A stretch of 64,000 nt of DNA, from the NCBI RefSeq assembly GCF_035555955.1, contig NZ_DATMGA010000027.1, positions 68,083 to 132,082 of the forward strand, given 5' to 3'. Position numbers and translations under genes: made by a program. The notes under the pieces are model-generated. The model searched no databases. It was not told the DNA's origin and saw nothing but the letters and a program-made list of their open reading frames with translations. Within the stretch, counting starts at the first letter, position 1, and each line of letters begins with the position of its first letter. Below are positions 26,018-34,942 of the stretch, in pieces. The stretch is from Eoetvoesia sp035555955. GTDB lineage: Bacteria; Pseudomonadota; Gammaproteobacteria; Burkholderiales; Burkholderiaceae_B.

Positions 26018-26518
26018 CTAATCCAGCTTGTCCAGCAGTTTTCTCAACAAACGCTCGAGCTCGTCCACCTCTTGCGCGTTGAACTCCTGCAAAGCCTGCT
26101 TGACGTACGTTCCGCGTGAAGGCATAAGCGTTTCCACGAATTTCGCGCCTTTGGGCGTCATCTTCAACAACACCTGGCGCCGGTCGTTGCTGTCGGCCGA
26201 CCGCCGCACAAAGCCGTGCCGCTGCAGCTCGCGCGCCACCCTCGTGCTGTTGGTGCGCGACGAATTCATGAATACGCTCAGTTCCGACGGCTTCAGGCAG
26301 CGATCGGGACTGGCATAGATGACCACCAGCGACGTCCACAGCGTAGCGTTCAGGCCATGCTCTTTGAACGGCGCATCCATATAGTCGTTAAGCCGCAATG
26401 CCACATGCTGGAACAGACGAAGGATCACCGACTCGCGCATCAGGCTGCGCGAGGAAAGCCGCTGCGACAGGCTTTGCATGGCTTGTTCGAACGATTGGAA
26501 GGAAGAAGGCTTGTCCAT
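26018..26518 (-). CDS. MarR-family transcriptional regulator
   Basis: Winged-helix repressor, 166 residues from the ATG at 26518; an ATG at 26530 is also possible. Recognition region CLKPSELSVFMNSSRTNSTRVARELQRHGFV and wing RSADSNDRRQVLLKMTPKG are clear, followed by the C-terminal dimerisation helix EVDELERLLRKLLDKLD. Similar to EmrR/MprA-type regulators that respond to phenolic compounds. It precedes the DHA2 exporter on the same strand. Palindromic sites at its promoter suggest autoregulation. Confidence 0.9.
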   Translation of the reverse strand: MDKPSSFQSFEQAMQSLSQRLSSRSLMRESVILRLFQHVALRLNDYMDAPFKEHGLNATLWTSLVVIYASPDRCLKPSELSVFMNSSRTNSTRVARELQRHGFVRRSADSNDRRQVLLKMTPKGAKFVETLMPSRGTYVKQALQEFNAQEVDELERLLRKLLDKLD

Positions 26519-26520
26519 AT

Positions 26521-26536
26521 AGTAACGCATGTTACT
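26521..26536. promoter_or_regulatory. Candidate MarR operator, AGTAAC-N4-GTTACT
   Basis: Inverted repeat immediately upstream of the marR start. The half GCATGTTACT recurs exactly at 26629-26638 nearer the divergent acyltransferase gene, so the regulator may control both directions. Confidence 0.55.
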
Positions 26537-26675
26537 ACTTATGCCCGCCTGCGGGAAATCCACGCGGCGGGCATATCGTTTACCCCCCGCAACAGACTGA
26601 AATACCTGCTAGCACCCTATGCCGGCATGCATGTTACTAAGAAAGAAACCATAGCCAGTTCGAGAATCGCAACCG

Positions 26676-27713
26676 ATGCCCACACCCAGAAGCCGCTTCA
26701 GCACAGCCATGGATACCGCCAGAGTGGCGGCCTGCTTCATGGTGGTCATGCTGCACACGGCGGCAACGCGCTTTGGCTCCTTCGACGAGCAGTGGTGGGC
26801 CAGCAACTTCTACGATTCGCTGGTGCGCAGCTGCGTGCCGCTGTTCCTGATGATCACCGGGGTGCTGCTGTTGGGCAAGCGGGAATCCCTGCCCGCCTTC
26901 CTCTCAAAGCGCTTTGCACGAGTTCTGCCGCCGCTGGTATTCTGGTCGCTGTTCTACATGGCCTGGAACACTTGGCGCGGCGAGCGCTATGGCCCCTGGT
27001 ACGGCTGGCTCGAAGCCATCATCCACGGACCTGTTGTCTTCCACCTTTGGTATTTGTACGCCATTGTCGGCATCTACTTGTTCGTGCCCTTCCTGCGCAG
27101 CATATGGAACGCCGCCCGGCCCGGCGAAAAAATCTGCTATCTCGCCCTTTGGGCGGGCGCATCCGCCTGGCCGACCCTGGGAACCGCGCTGGGCCTGGAA
27201 ACCCGCCTGCTGCAGACCTACGGGCTGGACACCTTCGTCGGACTGGCCGGCTACCTTTTCCTGGGCGCCTATGTACACGAAGCCTGGCTCCGCCAGGAAA
27301 ACAAGCGCCGCTACTGGTGCGCTTCCTTGGGATTGTTCATGGTGTTCGGCGCCCTGACCATGTTTGCCACCTATGCCTACTCGGAACATATCGGCAAGCC
27401 CAGCACTCTGTTCTACGAATACCTCTCCCCCCTGGTCATGGCCTCCGCCGTCTGCGCCTTCAACGTCGTGTACGGCATCGGCGCCAAGGCCCACACCTAT
27501 GCCGGGCCGCTGCAGGCCCTGTCGGCATGCACACTGGGCATCTACTGCCTGCATGTTTTCGTCTTGCGGGAGGTCGATGACACCTTGCAAACCCTGAACC
27601 CGGCCGCATCGCCCTGGTGGTCCATCCCCGCCACCGCCGCGGGCGTGTTCGGCCTTTCGCTGGGCGCGATCATGCTGCTGCGGCGAATCAAGGCGTTCGA
27701 GCTGGTGACTTGA
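26676..27713 (+). CDS. Acyltransferase family 3 membrane protein
   Basis: Inner-membrane acyltransferase of 345 residues with about ten helices. The N-terminal FSTAMDTARVAACFMVVMLHTAA carries the conserved Arg and His of the OafA/WecH/YiaH group. Further blocks are VPLFLMITGVLLLGKRE, FLSKRFARVLPPLVFW and HLWYLYAIVGIYLFVPFL. Such enzymes acetylate or succinylate surface sugars. It is divergent from marR and probably monocistronic. Acceptor unknown. Confidence 0.88.
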   Translation: MPTPRSRFSTAMDTARVAACFMVVMLHTAATRFGSFDEQWWASNFYDSLVRSCVPLFLMITGVLLLGKRESLPAFLSKRFARVLPPLVFWSLFYMAWNTWRGERYGPWYGWLEAIIHGPVVFHLWYLYAIVGIYLFVPFLRSIWNAARPGEKICYLALWAGASAWPTLGTALGLETRLLQTYGLDTFVGLAGYLFLGAYVHEAWLRQENKRRYWCASLGLFMVFGALTMFATYAYSEHIGKPSTLFYEYLSPLVMASAVCAFNVVYGIGAKAHTYAGPLQALSACTLGIYCLHVFVLREVDDTLQTLNPAASPWWSIPATAAGVFGLSLGAIMLLRRIKAFELVT

Positions 27714-27782
27714 GCGGAGGGGCCGAGCACCAGTCTCATTCGCACCTGAACGTGTAACATCTCCTTAGCTAGAGGTTTTCCC

Positions 27783-28139
27783 ATGATCCTGTATCACACC
27801 GCCCCCGATTCACCAGTTATTGAAATATCCGTTGAAGGCAAAATCACCGACCACGAGCTGCGCGAAGTCATCGAACGCATGCGAAATGACCTTGAACTGA
27901 ACGGCAAGACCCGTGTGCTGGAACACATTGAGCATTTCAGCGGCATCGAGCCAAAAGCGCTGTGGACCGACATGACGCTCGGCGTCTCCGTCGCCCGTAA
28001 AGTCACGCACGCCGCCATAGTAGCCGACGCGGGCTGGATTCGCGCCTCAATACACCTGGCGCGGTTCTTCACAAAGGCTGAAATCAGAACGTTCCACACC
28101 AACGAATTAGGGCAGGCGCGAGCCTGGATCAATACGTGA
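27783..28139 (+). CDS. SpoIIAA/STAS-like domain protein
   Basis: Small cytoplasmic protein of 118 residues with the SpoIIAA-like fold. It starts MILYHTAPDSPVIEISVEGKIT and includes HELREVIERMRNDLELNGKTRVLEHI and the characteristic FFTKAEIRTFHTNELGQARAWI ending. The AIVADAGWIR segment is also typical. Function in this family is not known; members occur singly in many proteobacteria. It lies 69 bases after the acyltransferase gene. Confidence 0.8.
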   Translation: MILYHTAPDSPVIEISVEGKITDHELREVIERMRNDLELNGKTRVLEHIEHFSGIEPKALWTDMTLGVSVARKVTHAAIVADAGWIRASIHLARFFTKAEIRTFHTNELGQARAWINT

Positions 28140-28150
28140 GTGTCATCCAA

Positions 28151-28205
28151 GCGGCCAAGACCTCCGAAAGGCCGATGCTGCGAATCTTGCCATCGCGCAC
28201 CAGGT
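28151..28205 (-). pseudogene. 55-bp remnant of an aldo/keto reductase gene
   Basis: Read on the minus strand this encodes LVRDGKIRSIGLSEV, matching LVREGKIRSIGLSEV of the intact aldo/keto reductase at 34943-35947. The DNA at 28151-28205 and 35463-35517 agrees at about 51 of 55 bases. Nothing else of the gene is recognisable around it. Confidence 0.6.
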
Positions 28206-28303
28206 GAGCCTGGCCCAGGAAATCAAGGCCTTGCAATAGTTCGGCGATCATGGAAAATGAGTGATAAATTACGTCCGTTGCCACGACAGCAGGCTCATCG
28301 ACT

Positions 28304-29254
28304 ATGAATATAAGAACGGTTGACCTGAATCTATTTCTTGTTTTTCGCGCCATTTACATGACACGCAATGTCACCAAGGCGGGACATTCCGTCAGCATGA
28401 CGCAATCGGCGGTCAGCAATGCATTGAAGCGTTTGCGCGAACGGTTCAACGACCCGCTGTTTGTCCGCACCCCCGATGGCATGGAGCCAACGGCACTGGC
28501 CGATGAGTTGATCGGCCTGGTGGAAGAGGGCTTGGGCAAACTGACCCAAGCCATAGAAAAGGCACAGTGGTTCAATGCCTCGACGTCCGACAGGCTTTTC
28601 CGGATCGCCATCAACGATATTGGACAGCTGGTTCTGCTGCCAGGCTTTTTGAAGCCCGCCCGCGAAGCGGCGCCGTTTGCCCGCTTCGAAACCGTAGGGG
28701 CGTCCAACGCCGAGGAAGCTCGAACCCTGCTGCTGGAAGGCAAAGTCGATATTGCCATAGGCAGTTGGCTACCCATGGGGCCTGGATTCCACGAGCAGGT
28801 GTTGTGCAAAGAAACCTTCGTCGCCCTGGTAGGCAGACAACACGGCATCGAATCGGACGCCTTCACTTATGAAGAATATCTGGGCTCCCAGCATGTTACC
28901 TATCGACCCAGCGGCGCCAGCGACGCAGCATTGCAAGACACTCTGTTTCAGAAGGGAATTCATGCCGAGCGCGACGTCGTGCTGACTATGGCGCACGCGC
29001 TTGGAGCAGCCGACGTCGCGGCGGCCTCCAATCTGGTGCTGTCCCTGCCGGCCCGGCTGGCGGGGACAATACTGTCCTCGCGCCGGGATCTGCGCATGGT
29101 GCGCCTGCCATTCCAGGTCGGGCCATTTCCAGTCTGGCAGCAATGGCACGAGCGCTTCAATGAGGACGCCGCCAATCGATGGCTGCGCGAACTCGCATAC
29201 GAGGCATTTCTGAAGGCCCCCATGCCGGACGGACTGACCATACTCGGCAACTGA
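28304..29254 (+). CDS. LysR-family transcriptional regulator (NodD-like branch)
   Basis: Regulator of 316 residues. The N-terminal helix-turn-helix reads VDLNLFLVFRAIYMTRNVTKAG then MTQSAVSNALKRLRERFNDPLFVR, the form found in the NodD/LinR/DntR branch that controls aromatic degradation. The effector domain begins near DRLFRIAINDIGQLVLLPG. It is on the same strand as, and 127 bases before, the reductase-VOC-FAH operon, its likely target. A symmetrical site lies at 29291-29305. Confidence 0.9.
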   Translation: MNIRTVDLNLFLVFRAIYMTRNVTKAGHSVSMTQSAVSNALKRLRERFNDPLFVRTPDGMEPTALADELIGLVEEGLGKLTQAIEKAQWFNASTSDRLFRIAINDIGQLVLLPGFLKPAREAAPFARFETVGASNAEEARTLLLEGKVDIAIGSWLPMGPGFHEQVLCKETFVALVGRQHGIESDAFTYEEYLGSQHVTYRPSGASDAALQDTLFQKGIHAERDVVLTMAHALGAADVAAASNLVLSLPARLAGTILSSRRDLRMVRLPFQVGPFPVWQQWHERFNEDAANRWLRELAYEAFLKAPMPDGLTILGN

Positions 29255-29290
29255 TCCGCACGGCCGGATCCACGGCCTATTCATAAAACT

Positions 29291-29305
29291 GATAATCCGT
29301 ATCAC
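29291..29305. promoter_or_regulatory. Candidate LysR binding site, TGATA-N5-TATCA
   Basis: Perfect inverted repeat 77 bases upstream of the reductase start, in the position usual for a LysR activation site. It contains a T-N11-A-like arrangement. Binding by the regulator just upstream is inference. Confidence 0.5.
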
Positions 29306-29381
29306 CACAATTTGTTGGCGCGAATTGCCGCGTCTCCGTATTCTTCGACGATAAGACCAGAACATCGGGGACAGTGGAGAC

Positions 29382-30434
29382 ATGAGTTATACGGTGACCT
29401 TGCTGCCTAGCGGGCGGCGATTCGATTGCGCGCCCCAGCAGACCATTTTGAACGCGGGCCTGAATGTGGGCGCCGGCCTGCCTTTCAGCTGCCGGTCGGG
29501 AGTATGCCGCAGTTGTCGAGGAAGGGTGGTCATGGGCCAGGTAAACCCCGGCAATGTGCATCCCGCCTACCTCAACGAACAAGAACGCGCCCAAGGTTAC
29601 GCCCACCTATGCCAGGCCAAACCCCTCGGCGACTGTACGATAGAGGTCGATGAATACGACACATCGCTCAGCCATCCTGTGCAGAACTTGCCCGCGCGTG
29701 TCATGTCGATCACCCGCGCGGCGCCAGATGTGATTATCGTGACCCTTGGCCTGCCGCCGAACGAGCCGCTGCGCTTCCACGCGGGGCAGTATCTGGACAT
29801 TGTGTTCGATCACACCTTGCGAAGATCCTATTCCATCGCCAATGCGCCAGCCGCGGACGGCGTACGCCAGGTACAGCTGCACTTGCGGCACATGCCGGGC
29901 GGAATATTTACCGACAGGGCATTTTCGACGCTCAAGCCGCGCGAAATGCTGCGAATCGAAGCCCCGCTGGGCCAGTTCTTTCTAGACGGGAAATCCGACA
30001 AGCCAGTGATTCTCCTGGCATCGGGAACCGGCTTTGCCCCCATCAAGGCAATGGTGGAACAAAGCATCGCCCAGAATTCCAGCCGGCCCATGCATATCTA
30101 TTGGGGAGGGCGAAAACGCGCCGACCTGTACCTGAACGAACTCGCCGGACAATGGGCGCGCGACCATGCGCATATCCGGTATACGCCGGTGCTTAGCAAC
30201 GCCACCGCCGAATGTGACTGGCAGGGGCGCCATGGCTTTGTGCATCGGGCCGTCATGCAGGACTACCCAAGCCTGGAGAACCACCAGGTTTATGCCTGCG
30301 GAGCGCCCGTCATGACCGATGCGGCACGCCGCGACTTCATCGCCGACCGCCGGCTTCCCGAACGCGAATTCCACGCCGACGCCTTTGTCAGCGAGGCCGA
30401 CAAGGCGATTCCGCCAGCAAACACCAAGGACTGA
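29382..30434 (+). CDS. Oxygenase reductase: 2Fe-2S, FAD and NAD domains (class IB / AscD-like)
   Basis: Electron-transfer flavoprotein of 350 residues. The N-terminal plant-type 2Fe-2S domain has Cys37, Cys42, Cys45 and Cys77 (CRSGVCRSC, HLCQAKP). The FAD domain has the RRSYSIANAP motif. The NAD domain has ILLASGTGFAPIKAMVE and ends with YACGAPVMTDAARRDF. It passes electrons from NADH to an oxygenase, as TphA1 or BenC do. The operon contains no Rieske oxygenase, so its partner may be the reductase-less dioxygenase at 21585-23313 or an unlinked one. First gene of the operon. Confidence 0.92.
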   Translation: MSYTVTLLPSGRRFDCAPQQTILNAGLNVGAGLPFSCRSGVCRSCRGRVVMGQVNPGNVHPAYLNEQERAQGYAHLCQAKPLGDCTIEVDEYDTSLSHPVQNLPARVMSITRAAPDVIIVTLGLPPNEPLRFHAGQYLDIVFDHTLRRSYSIANAPAADGVRQVQLHLRHMPGGIFTDRAFSTLKPREMLRIEAPLGQFFLDGKSDKPVILLASGTGFAPIKAMVEQSIAQNSSRPMHIYWGGRKRADLYLNELAGQWARDHAHIRYTPVLSNATAECDWQGRHGFVHRAVMQDYPSLENHQVYACGAPVMTDAARRDFIADRRLPEREFHADAFVSEADKAIPPANTKD

Positions 30435-30436
30435 AC

Positions 30437-30934
30437 ATGACGACCTCGACCAATCCCATGCCAGAATCCTGCCGCATAGATCCGGCAGAGCGGAATTCCG
30501 TGCTCAGGCCATACGTGCTTGGACACGGCACCCTCGAATGCTTCGACCTGAAAGCATCCCGCAGATTCTATGAAGAATTCCTGGGGCTGGAGTGCGTGCA
30601 TCATGCGATCAGCGCATTGGCGGTCCGCCTGGGCATGGCTTTCCACATCGTCTGCGTCGAGGTGGGCGACCAGATTCATCCCTGCAATGTACTGAACCAT
30701 TGGGGGCTGGATGTGACGAGCCGCGAGGAAGTGGACCAAGCCCACGCCAAGGCGCTGGAATACAAAGACAAATACGCCATCAGGCAGGTACTGGATGTCA
30801 TGGACATGCATGGCGTGTATTCCTTTTACATGGAAGACCTCGACCACAACTGGTGGGAAATCCAGTACTACGAGAACGGCTTCCAGCACGAAGATTACTT
30901 CGACTTCGGCGACCGTTTTTTCACATCGCAATAG
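30437..30934 (+). CDS. VOC-superfamily protein, single-domain extradiol dioxygenase-like
   Basis: Vicinal-oxygen-chelate fold protein of 165 residues. A plausible 2-His-1-Glu metal triad is visible: His30 (VLGHGTLECFD), His88 (VLNHWGLDV) and Glu141 (DHNWWEIQYY). This matches type I extradiol dioxygenases better than glyoxalase I. The start follows the reductase stop after two bases. With the FAH-type hydrolase downstream it could open a catecholic ring and hydrolyse the product. Single-domain members of unknown substrate are common, so the reaction is inference. Confidence 0.8.
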   Translation: MTTSTNPMPESCRIDPAERNSVLRPYVLGHGTLECFDLKASRRFYEEFLGLECVHHAISALAVRLGMAFHIVCVEVGDQIHPCNVLNHWGLDVTSREEVDQAHAKALEYKDKYAIRQVLDVMDMHGVYSFYMEDLDHNWWEIQYYENGFQHEDYFDFGDRFFTSQ

Positions 30935-30947
30935 GCAGCATGGCATC

Positions 30948-31913
30948 ATGAAACTCGTCACCATCGATAGCGGATCCAAAGGCGCGCCAGGCGCCATCCT
31001 GGCTTCCGGCGAGGTGCTGCATCTGCAACGGGCCGCGTTACCGGGCACCATCGAAGCCTGGCTGCCGGATAATATCCGCGACATGCTGGATGCCGGAGAT
31101 GAAGGGCTGGATATCGCCCGGCGGATCGTACGGCGGGTGGAAGCCTTGTCGTCGCCAGGCGATATCGCGGCATTGCGCGCCAGCGGCGTCTTGGCCTCCG
31201 CCTCGACGCGGCTGCTCTCTCCGGTGACAAACCCCCGGCTGGTGGTTGCCGCCGGCCTGGCCTATCGTTCACACCTGGCGGAAATGGCCGGCACCCCGAC
31301 GCCGCCACACCCCACCGCCTTCATGAAAAGCGTCAACTCCATAACAGGCACGGGCGCAGACATCCCCATTCCGCCACATGCGGCCAGGCATATGGACTAC
31401 GAGGGAGAACTTGCCGTGGTGTTCGGCCGGGAATGCCACAGTGTGGATGCCGGCCAGGCCATGGACTGCGTGGCGGGCTATACCGTGGCCAACGACGTGT
31501 CGGCACGCGACTGGGTTGAAGACGTCTGGCAGGCCGCAAGCCCCTGGGACGCCCGGCGCACCTGGGAAGTGAACATCATGGGCAAGCAGTTTCCAGGTTT
31601 CACTCCTCTTGGCCCGGCTTTATTGACCGCCGATGAAGTGCCGAATGTAAATGTCCTGCAATTGACAACGCGCCTGAACGGCAACGTCATGCAGTCGTCG
31701 CCGATTGGTGACCTGATATTCAGCATTCCCGACACCATCGCCTATTTCTCAAAGTGGTATGTATTCAAGCCGGGCGATGTACTGCTGACGGGTACTCCAT
31801 CCGGAGTCGGGGTCGGGCGCAAGCCGCCGGTGTACATGAAGGAAGGAGACATCATCGAGGTCGAAGTCACCGGCATCGGAACATTACGCAATACGGTAGG
31901 AGTTCAGCGGTAA
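30948..31913 (+). CDS. Fumarylacetoacetate hydrolase (FAH) family protein
   Basis: Metal-dependent hydrolase, isomerase or decarboxylase of 321 residues. The FAH core carries the acidic metal ligands in DYEGELAVVFGRECHSV and AGYTVANDVSARDW. KPGDVLLTGTPSGVGVGRKPP is the C-terminal family signature. The first 70 residues form a less conserved N-terminal domain. The ATG at 30948 lies 13 bases after the VOC stop. In aromatic degradation such enzymes act on ring-cleavage products, for example fumarylpyruvate. Confidence 0.9.
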   Translation: MKLVTIDSGSKGAPGAILASGEVLHLQRAALPGTIEAWLPDNIRDMLDAGDEGLDIARRIVRRVEALSSPGDIAALRASGVLASASTRLLSPVTNPRLVVAAGLAYRSHLAEMAGTPTPPHPTAFMKSVNSITGTGADIPIPPHAARHMDYEGELAVVFGRECHSVDAGQAMDCVAGYTVANDVSARDWVEDVWQAASPWDARRTWEVNIMGKQFPGFTPLGPALLTADEVPNVNVLQLTTRLNGNVMQSSPIGDLIFSIPDTIAYFSKWYVFKPGDVLLTGTPSGVGVGRKPPVYMKEGDIIEVEVTGIGTLRNTVGVQR

Positions 31914-31945
31914 AGATAATTCAATCAAAAAGGCGGGAGACACAC

Positions 31946-33229
31946 ATGAATAGCCACACAACAGGAAGCGAACTGCTCATTGATTCATCGGGCAAACTAT
32001 ATCAAGGGTGGGTAACCACGCTGGCCAGCACGATAGGACTGTCGTTAGGGCCCAGTGTGCTGCTGGTATTTTGCTTTGGTACCTTCATTACTCCGCTGCA
32101 TAAAGAATTCGGCTGGAGCATTGCCTCGATTTCCGCCGGAGCCATGGTGATTTCAGTCATGATCATGCTGACATCGATTGTCCAGGGCCGGCTGGTCGAC
32201 CGCTTCGGCGGCAGGCCCATGGTGTTGTGCTCGGTGCCGTTGCTGGGGCTAAGCTTCGCAAGCTTGTACTTTCTGCCGAACAATATCTGGGTGTTCTACG
32301 CCGCCTGGATAGTTATAGCGTGGTGCGGGCTGGGGGCCTGGCCGATCGCCTACCTGAAATTGACTGGCATATGGTTCGAACGCCGACTCGGCCTTGCATT
32401 CGGCGTCGCCAACGCGGGGATCGGCATCGGCGCAGCCATACTGCCGCCATTTGCGGTCTATGTCATTACTCATTATGGCTGGCGCAATGCCTACGTTGCC
32501 CTGGGCCTGGTGGCCATTGCAGTGACGTGGCCTGTCGCATTCTTTTTTTTGAGGGATCGCAAAGACTCGGCTCCGCAAAAAGCACAGGCAACGGCCGTCC
32601 TGCGCGGCATGGATTTGAAAGCCACCTGGAAAACACGCGAGATGAAGACGATCGTGGTGGCGTTTTCCCTGCTGGGTGCGGTAACCACTTCGGCCATCGT
32701 CCACCAGAGCCGGGTTTTGATCGATCTGGGCATGACGCCCCAGGCTGCCGGCGGGCTGCAGGCAACTCTTGGAATAGCACTGATCTTCGGACGCCTGTGC
32801 ACTGGCTGGCTGCTGGATCGCATTCACGCATCGAAAATCATGGCGGTACTGTGCACCATTGCCGCTCTGGCCTTATTCGGACTGGGCTCGGGCGCCCCCT
32901 TCGATTCCGCGATTCTGTGCGCCGCCGCGGTCGGCTTCGTCGTGGGGGCCGAGTTCGACGTCCTGAGCTACATCATTCCACGCTATTTCGGCATCAAGTC
33001 GTTCGGCGCCATCTACGGCGTCATCTTTGCCGCTTTCCAGCTTTTTGCCGCCCTGGGCATCGTCGCCGTCGGCATCTGCCGCAGTACTTTCGGCGGCTAC
33101 AGCCAGGCGCTTTTTGCGCTGGCATTCCTGCTTATCGTTTGCGCCTTGTGCTTCAAGACTCTTGGCGCCTACCGGTTTGCAAGCCATGAGCCCGAGCCGG
33201 CCATTGCCGAGCCCGCGGTAGCCGGTTGA
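31946..33229 (+). CDS. MFS transporter (monocarboxylate/oxalate-formate-like)
   Basis: Twelve-helix inner-membrane transporter, 427 residues. Features are FITPLHKEFGWSIASISAGAM, the motif-A loop VQGRLVDRFGGRP and the central KTREMKTIVVAF loop. GGGAG lies upstream of the ATG at 31946. The N-terminal acidic Trp-region resembles the oxalate/formate antiporter-like branch, which imports organic acids. It follows the FAH gene and its stop is 38 bases before the hydrolase, so it is likely the uptake system of this pathway. Confidence 0.88.
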   Translation: MNSHTTGSELLIDSSGKLYQGWVTTLASTIGLSLGPSVLLVFCFGTFITPLHKEFGWSIASISAGAMVISVMIMLTSIVQGRLVDRFGGRPMVLCSVPLLGLSFASLYFLPNNIWVFYAAWIVIAWCGLGAWPIAYLKLTGIWFERRLGLAFGVANAGIGIGAAILPPFAVYVITHYGWRNAYVALGLVAIAVTWPVAFFFLRDRKDSAPQKAQATAVLRGMDLKATWKTREMKTIVVAFSLLGAVTTSAIVHQSRVLIDLGMTPQAAGGLQATLGIALIFGRLCTGWLLDRIHASKIMAVLCTIAALALFGLGSGAPFDSAILCAAAVGFVVGAEFDVLSYIIPRYFGIKSFGAIYGVIFAAFQLFAALGIVAVGICRSTFGGYSQALFALAFLLIVCALCFKTLGAYRFASHEPEPAIAEPAVAG

Positions 33230-33267
33230 GCGAATACAAAACAGCCAAACATAAAAGGATAGCGGTA

Positions 33268-34887
33268 ATGGTCAATGTCAGCGTACAACCCTTTGAAATC
33301 GAACTAACGACTCGGGCGGGGGTGATCTTGCGTGCCGATGTCTACTTGCCTGCGACCGGACAAAGCCCTTGCCCGGTGCTGCTGGCGGCATCGCCATACC
33401 AAAAATCCTTGCGCCGGCTACCCGCCCACTGGGTATTTCCCTTCATCGAATACGGCCCCATGCAAATGTATCTTGATGAAGGCTACGCCTATGTGATCGT
33501 GGACGTGCCCGGCAGCGGCCGATCCGGAGGAATCTGGGACCCGGTATCGCGAGCGGAGGGCGAAGCCATCCACGACGCCATCGAGCATGTCGCGGCACAA
33601 CCCTGGTGCGACGGCAACATTGGCATGATCGGCCAATCGTATTTTAGTTTCAGCCAATGGAATGCCGCGCGCACCCGCCCTCCACATTTAAAGACCATCG
33701 TGCCTTACGATGGCTCGAACGATATGTACCGAGATTGGCTTTATCACGGCGGCATTCCCCAGCACGGCCTGCTGGGGCCCTGGCTGCTGGCCTCGGTAAT
33801 GATGCAACATCAGGCCGAAGGCCATGACGTGCGCGGCGGCCAGCGGCACGAATTGCTGCCCAACATCATGTCCAATCCCCTGGACAATGAATGGCATCGC
33901 AGACGTTCGCCATTCTGGGAACTGGATAAGGTTGATATTCCGGTGTTCTCCATTGGAGCCTGGAGCAAGGCAGGCCTGCATTTACGGGGCAACGTCATGG
34001 GATTCAACCGCGTAAGCGGGCCACGGCAATTGCTGCTGGTCGAATCCTATACGTTTTCCGATGCACAAAGGATATTCGATGACGAGGACTTCCACCGCCG
34101 CGAGATCCTGCCCTGGTACGAACATCACTTGAAAGGCCGCGACACCAAGGTTATGGATCGCCCCGCCGTGCGGGCTTTCGTCAATGGCGAAGGAAAATAC
34201 CGATCCTCCGATAGCTGGCCTCCGCCCGAAATGCGGCCGGACACTTTCTATTTATCGCCCAGCAAAAGCGGGGTGGTGCGTTCCTTGAATGACGGATCAT
34301 TGACTCGCCGCCCTGTGGAACAAGCGGAAGACACCACATCATGGAGCTACCCCGACCCGGAATGGATGCTGGGCGTCACCACCATCATCGACGGCATCCC
34401 CGACCATACGGCCCGGGTCATCACCTACACCAGCCAGGAGTTCGACGAGGAGTGCGAATTTACCGGACACGGGGTACTGGTGTTGCACGGATCCAGCGAC
34501 CAGACCGACATGGACGTGATCGTCAAGGTACAGGTACTGACACCATCGGCGCAGGGCTTCAAGGCGCGCAAGGTGACCCAGGGCTGGCTGAGGGCCTCGC
34601 ATCGCGCCGAAGATCCCAATCTGACACAAGACATGCTGCCCTTTCACACCCACGACAAGATCGACCCATTGACTCCAGGCAAGGTCTACGAACTGCGCGT
34701 CGAATTGCTGCCGATGTCGTTCCTCGTAAGGGAGGGCGAGCGGTTGCGGCTGGAGATCAGCAATTTCGATTCGCTCATTGCGGACGCGCCGATGACGCAT
34801 TGGTATGGGCAGAAGGTAGGAACGGATACTTACCATCACGACGCCGCACATCCTTCTCGCCTGGTATTGCCGCACTGCCCCCGGTAA
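33268..34887 (+). CDS. CocE/NonD-family hydrolase (X-Pro dipeptidyl-peptidase S15 type)
   Basis: Serine hydrolase of 539 residues. The alpha/beta-hydrolase core has YAYVIVDVPGSGRSGG and the nucleophile Ser in GMIGQSYFSFSQW. A C-terminal jelly-roll domain starts near residue 340 (MRPDTFYLS) and includes YELRVELLPMSFLVREGERLRLEIS. The ATG at 33268 follows AAGGA; a TTG at 33226 overlapping the MFS stop is less likely. Family members hydrolyse esters (CocE) or acylated amino acids. No signal peptide, so it acts in the cytoplasm, perhaps releasing the aromatic acid from an imported ester. Confidence 0.88.
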   Translation: MVNVSVQPFEIELTTRAGVILRADVYLPATGQSPCPVLLAASPYQKSLRRLPAHWVFPFIEYGPMQMYLDEGYAYVIVDVPGSGRSGGIWDPVSRAEGEAIHDAIEHVAAQPWCDGNIGMIGQSYFSFSQWNAARTRPPHLKTIVPYDGSNDMYRDWLYHGGIPQHGLLGPWLLASVMMQHQAEGHDVRGGQRHELLPNIMSNPLDNEWHRRRSPFWELDKVDIPVFSIGAWSKAGLHLRGNVMGFNRVSGPRQLLLVESYTFSDAQRIFDDEDFHRREILPWYEHHLKGRDTKVMDRPAVRAFVNGEGKYRSSDSWPPPEMRPDTFYLSPSKSGVVRSLNDGSLTRRPVEQAEDTTSWSYPDPEWMLGVTTIIDGIPDHTARVITYTSQEFDEECEFTGHGVLVLHGSSDQTDMDVIVKVQVLTPSAQGFKARKVTQGWLRASHRAEDPNLTQDMLPFHTHDKIDPLTPGKVYELRVELLPMSFLVREGERLRLEISNFDSLIADAPMTHWYGQKVGTDTYHHDAAHPSRLVLPHCPR

Positions 34888-34942
34888 ATAAACAGCACGG
34901 CCCTTCGACCAGCCAAAGGGGGACGGGCGCCCCCGCCCCCAC

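Noticed and set aside
34900..34942. GC-rich run after the CocE gene as a terminator
   Set aside because: Stem is short and irregular and no T-run follows.
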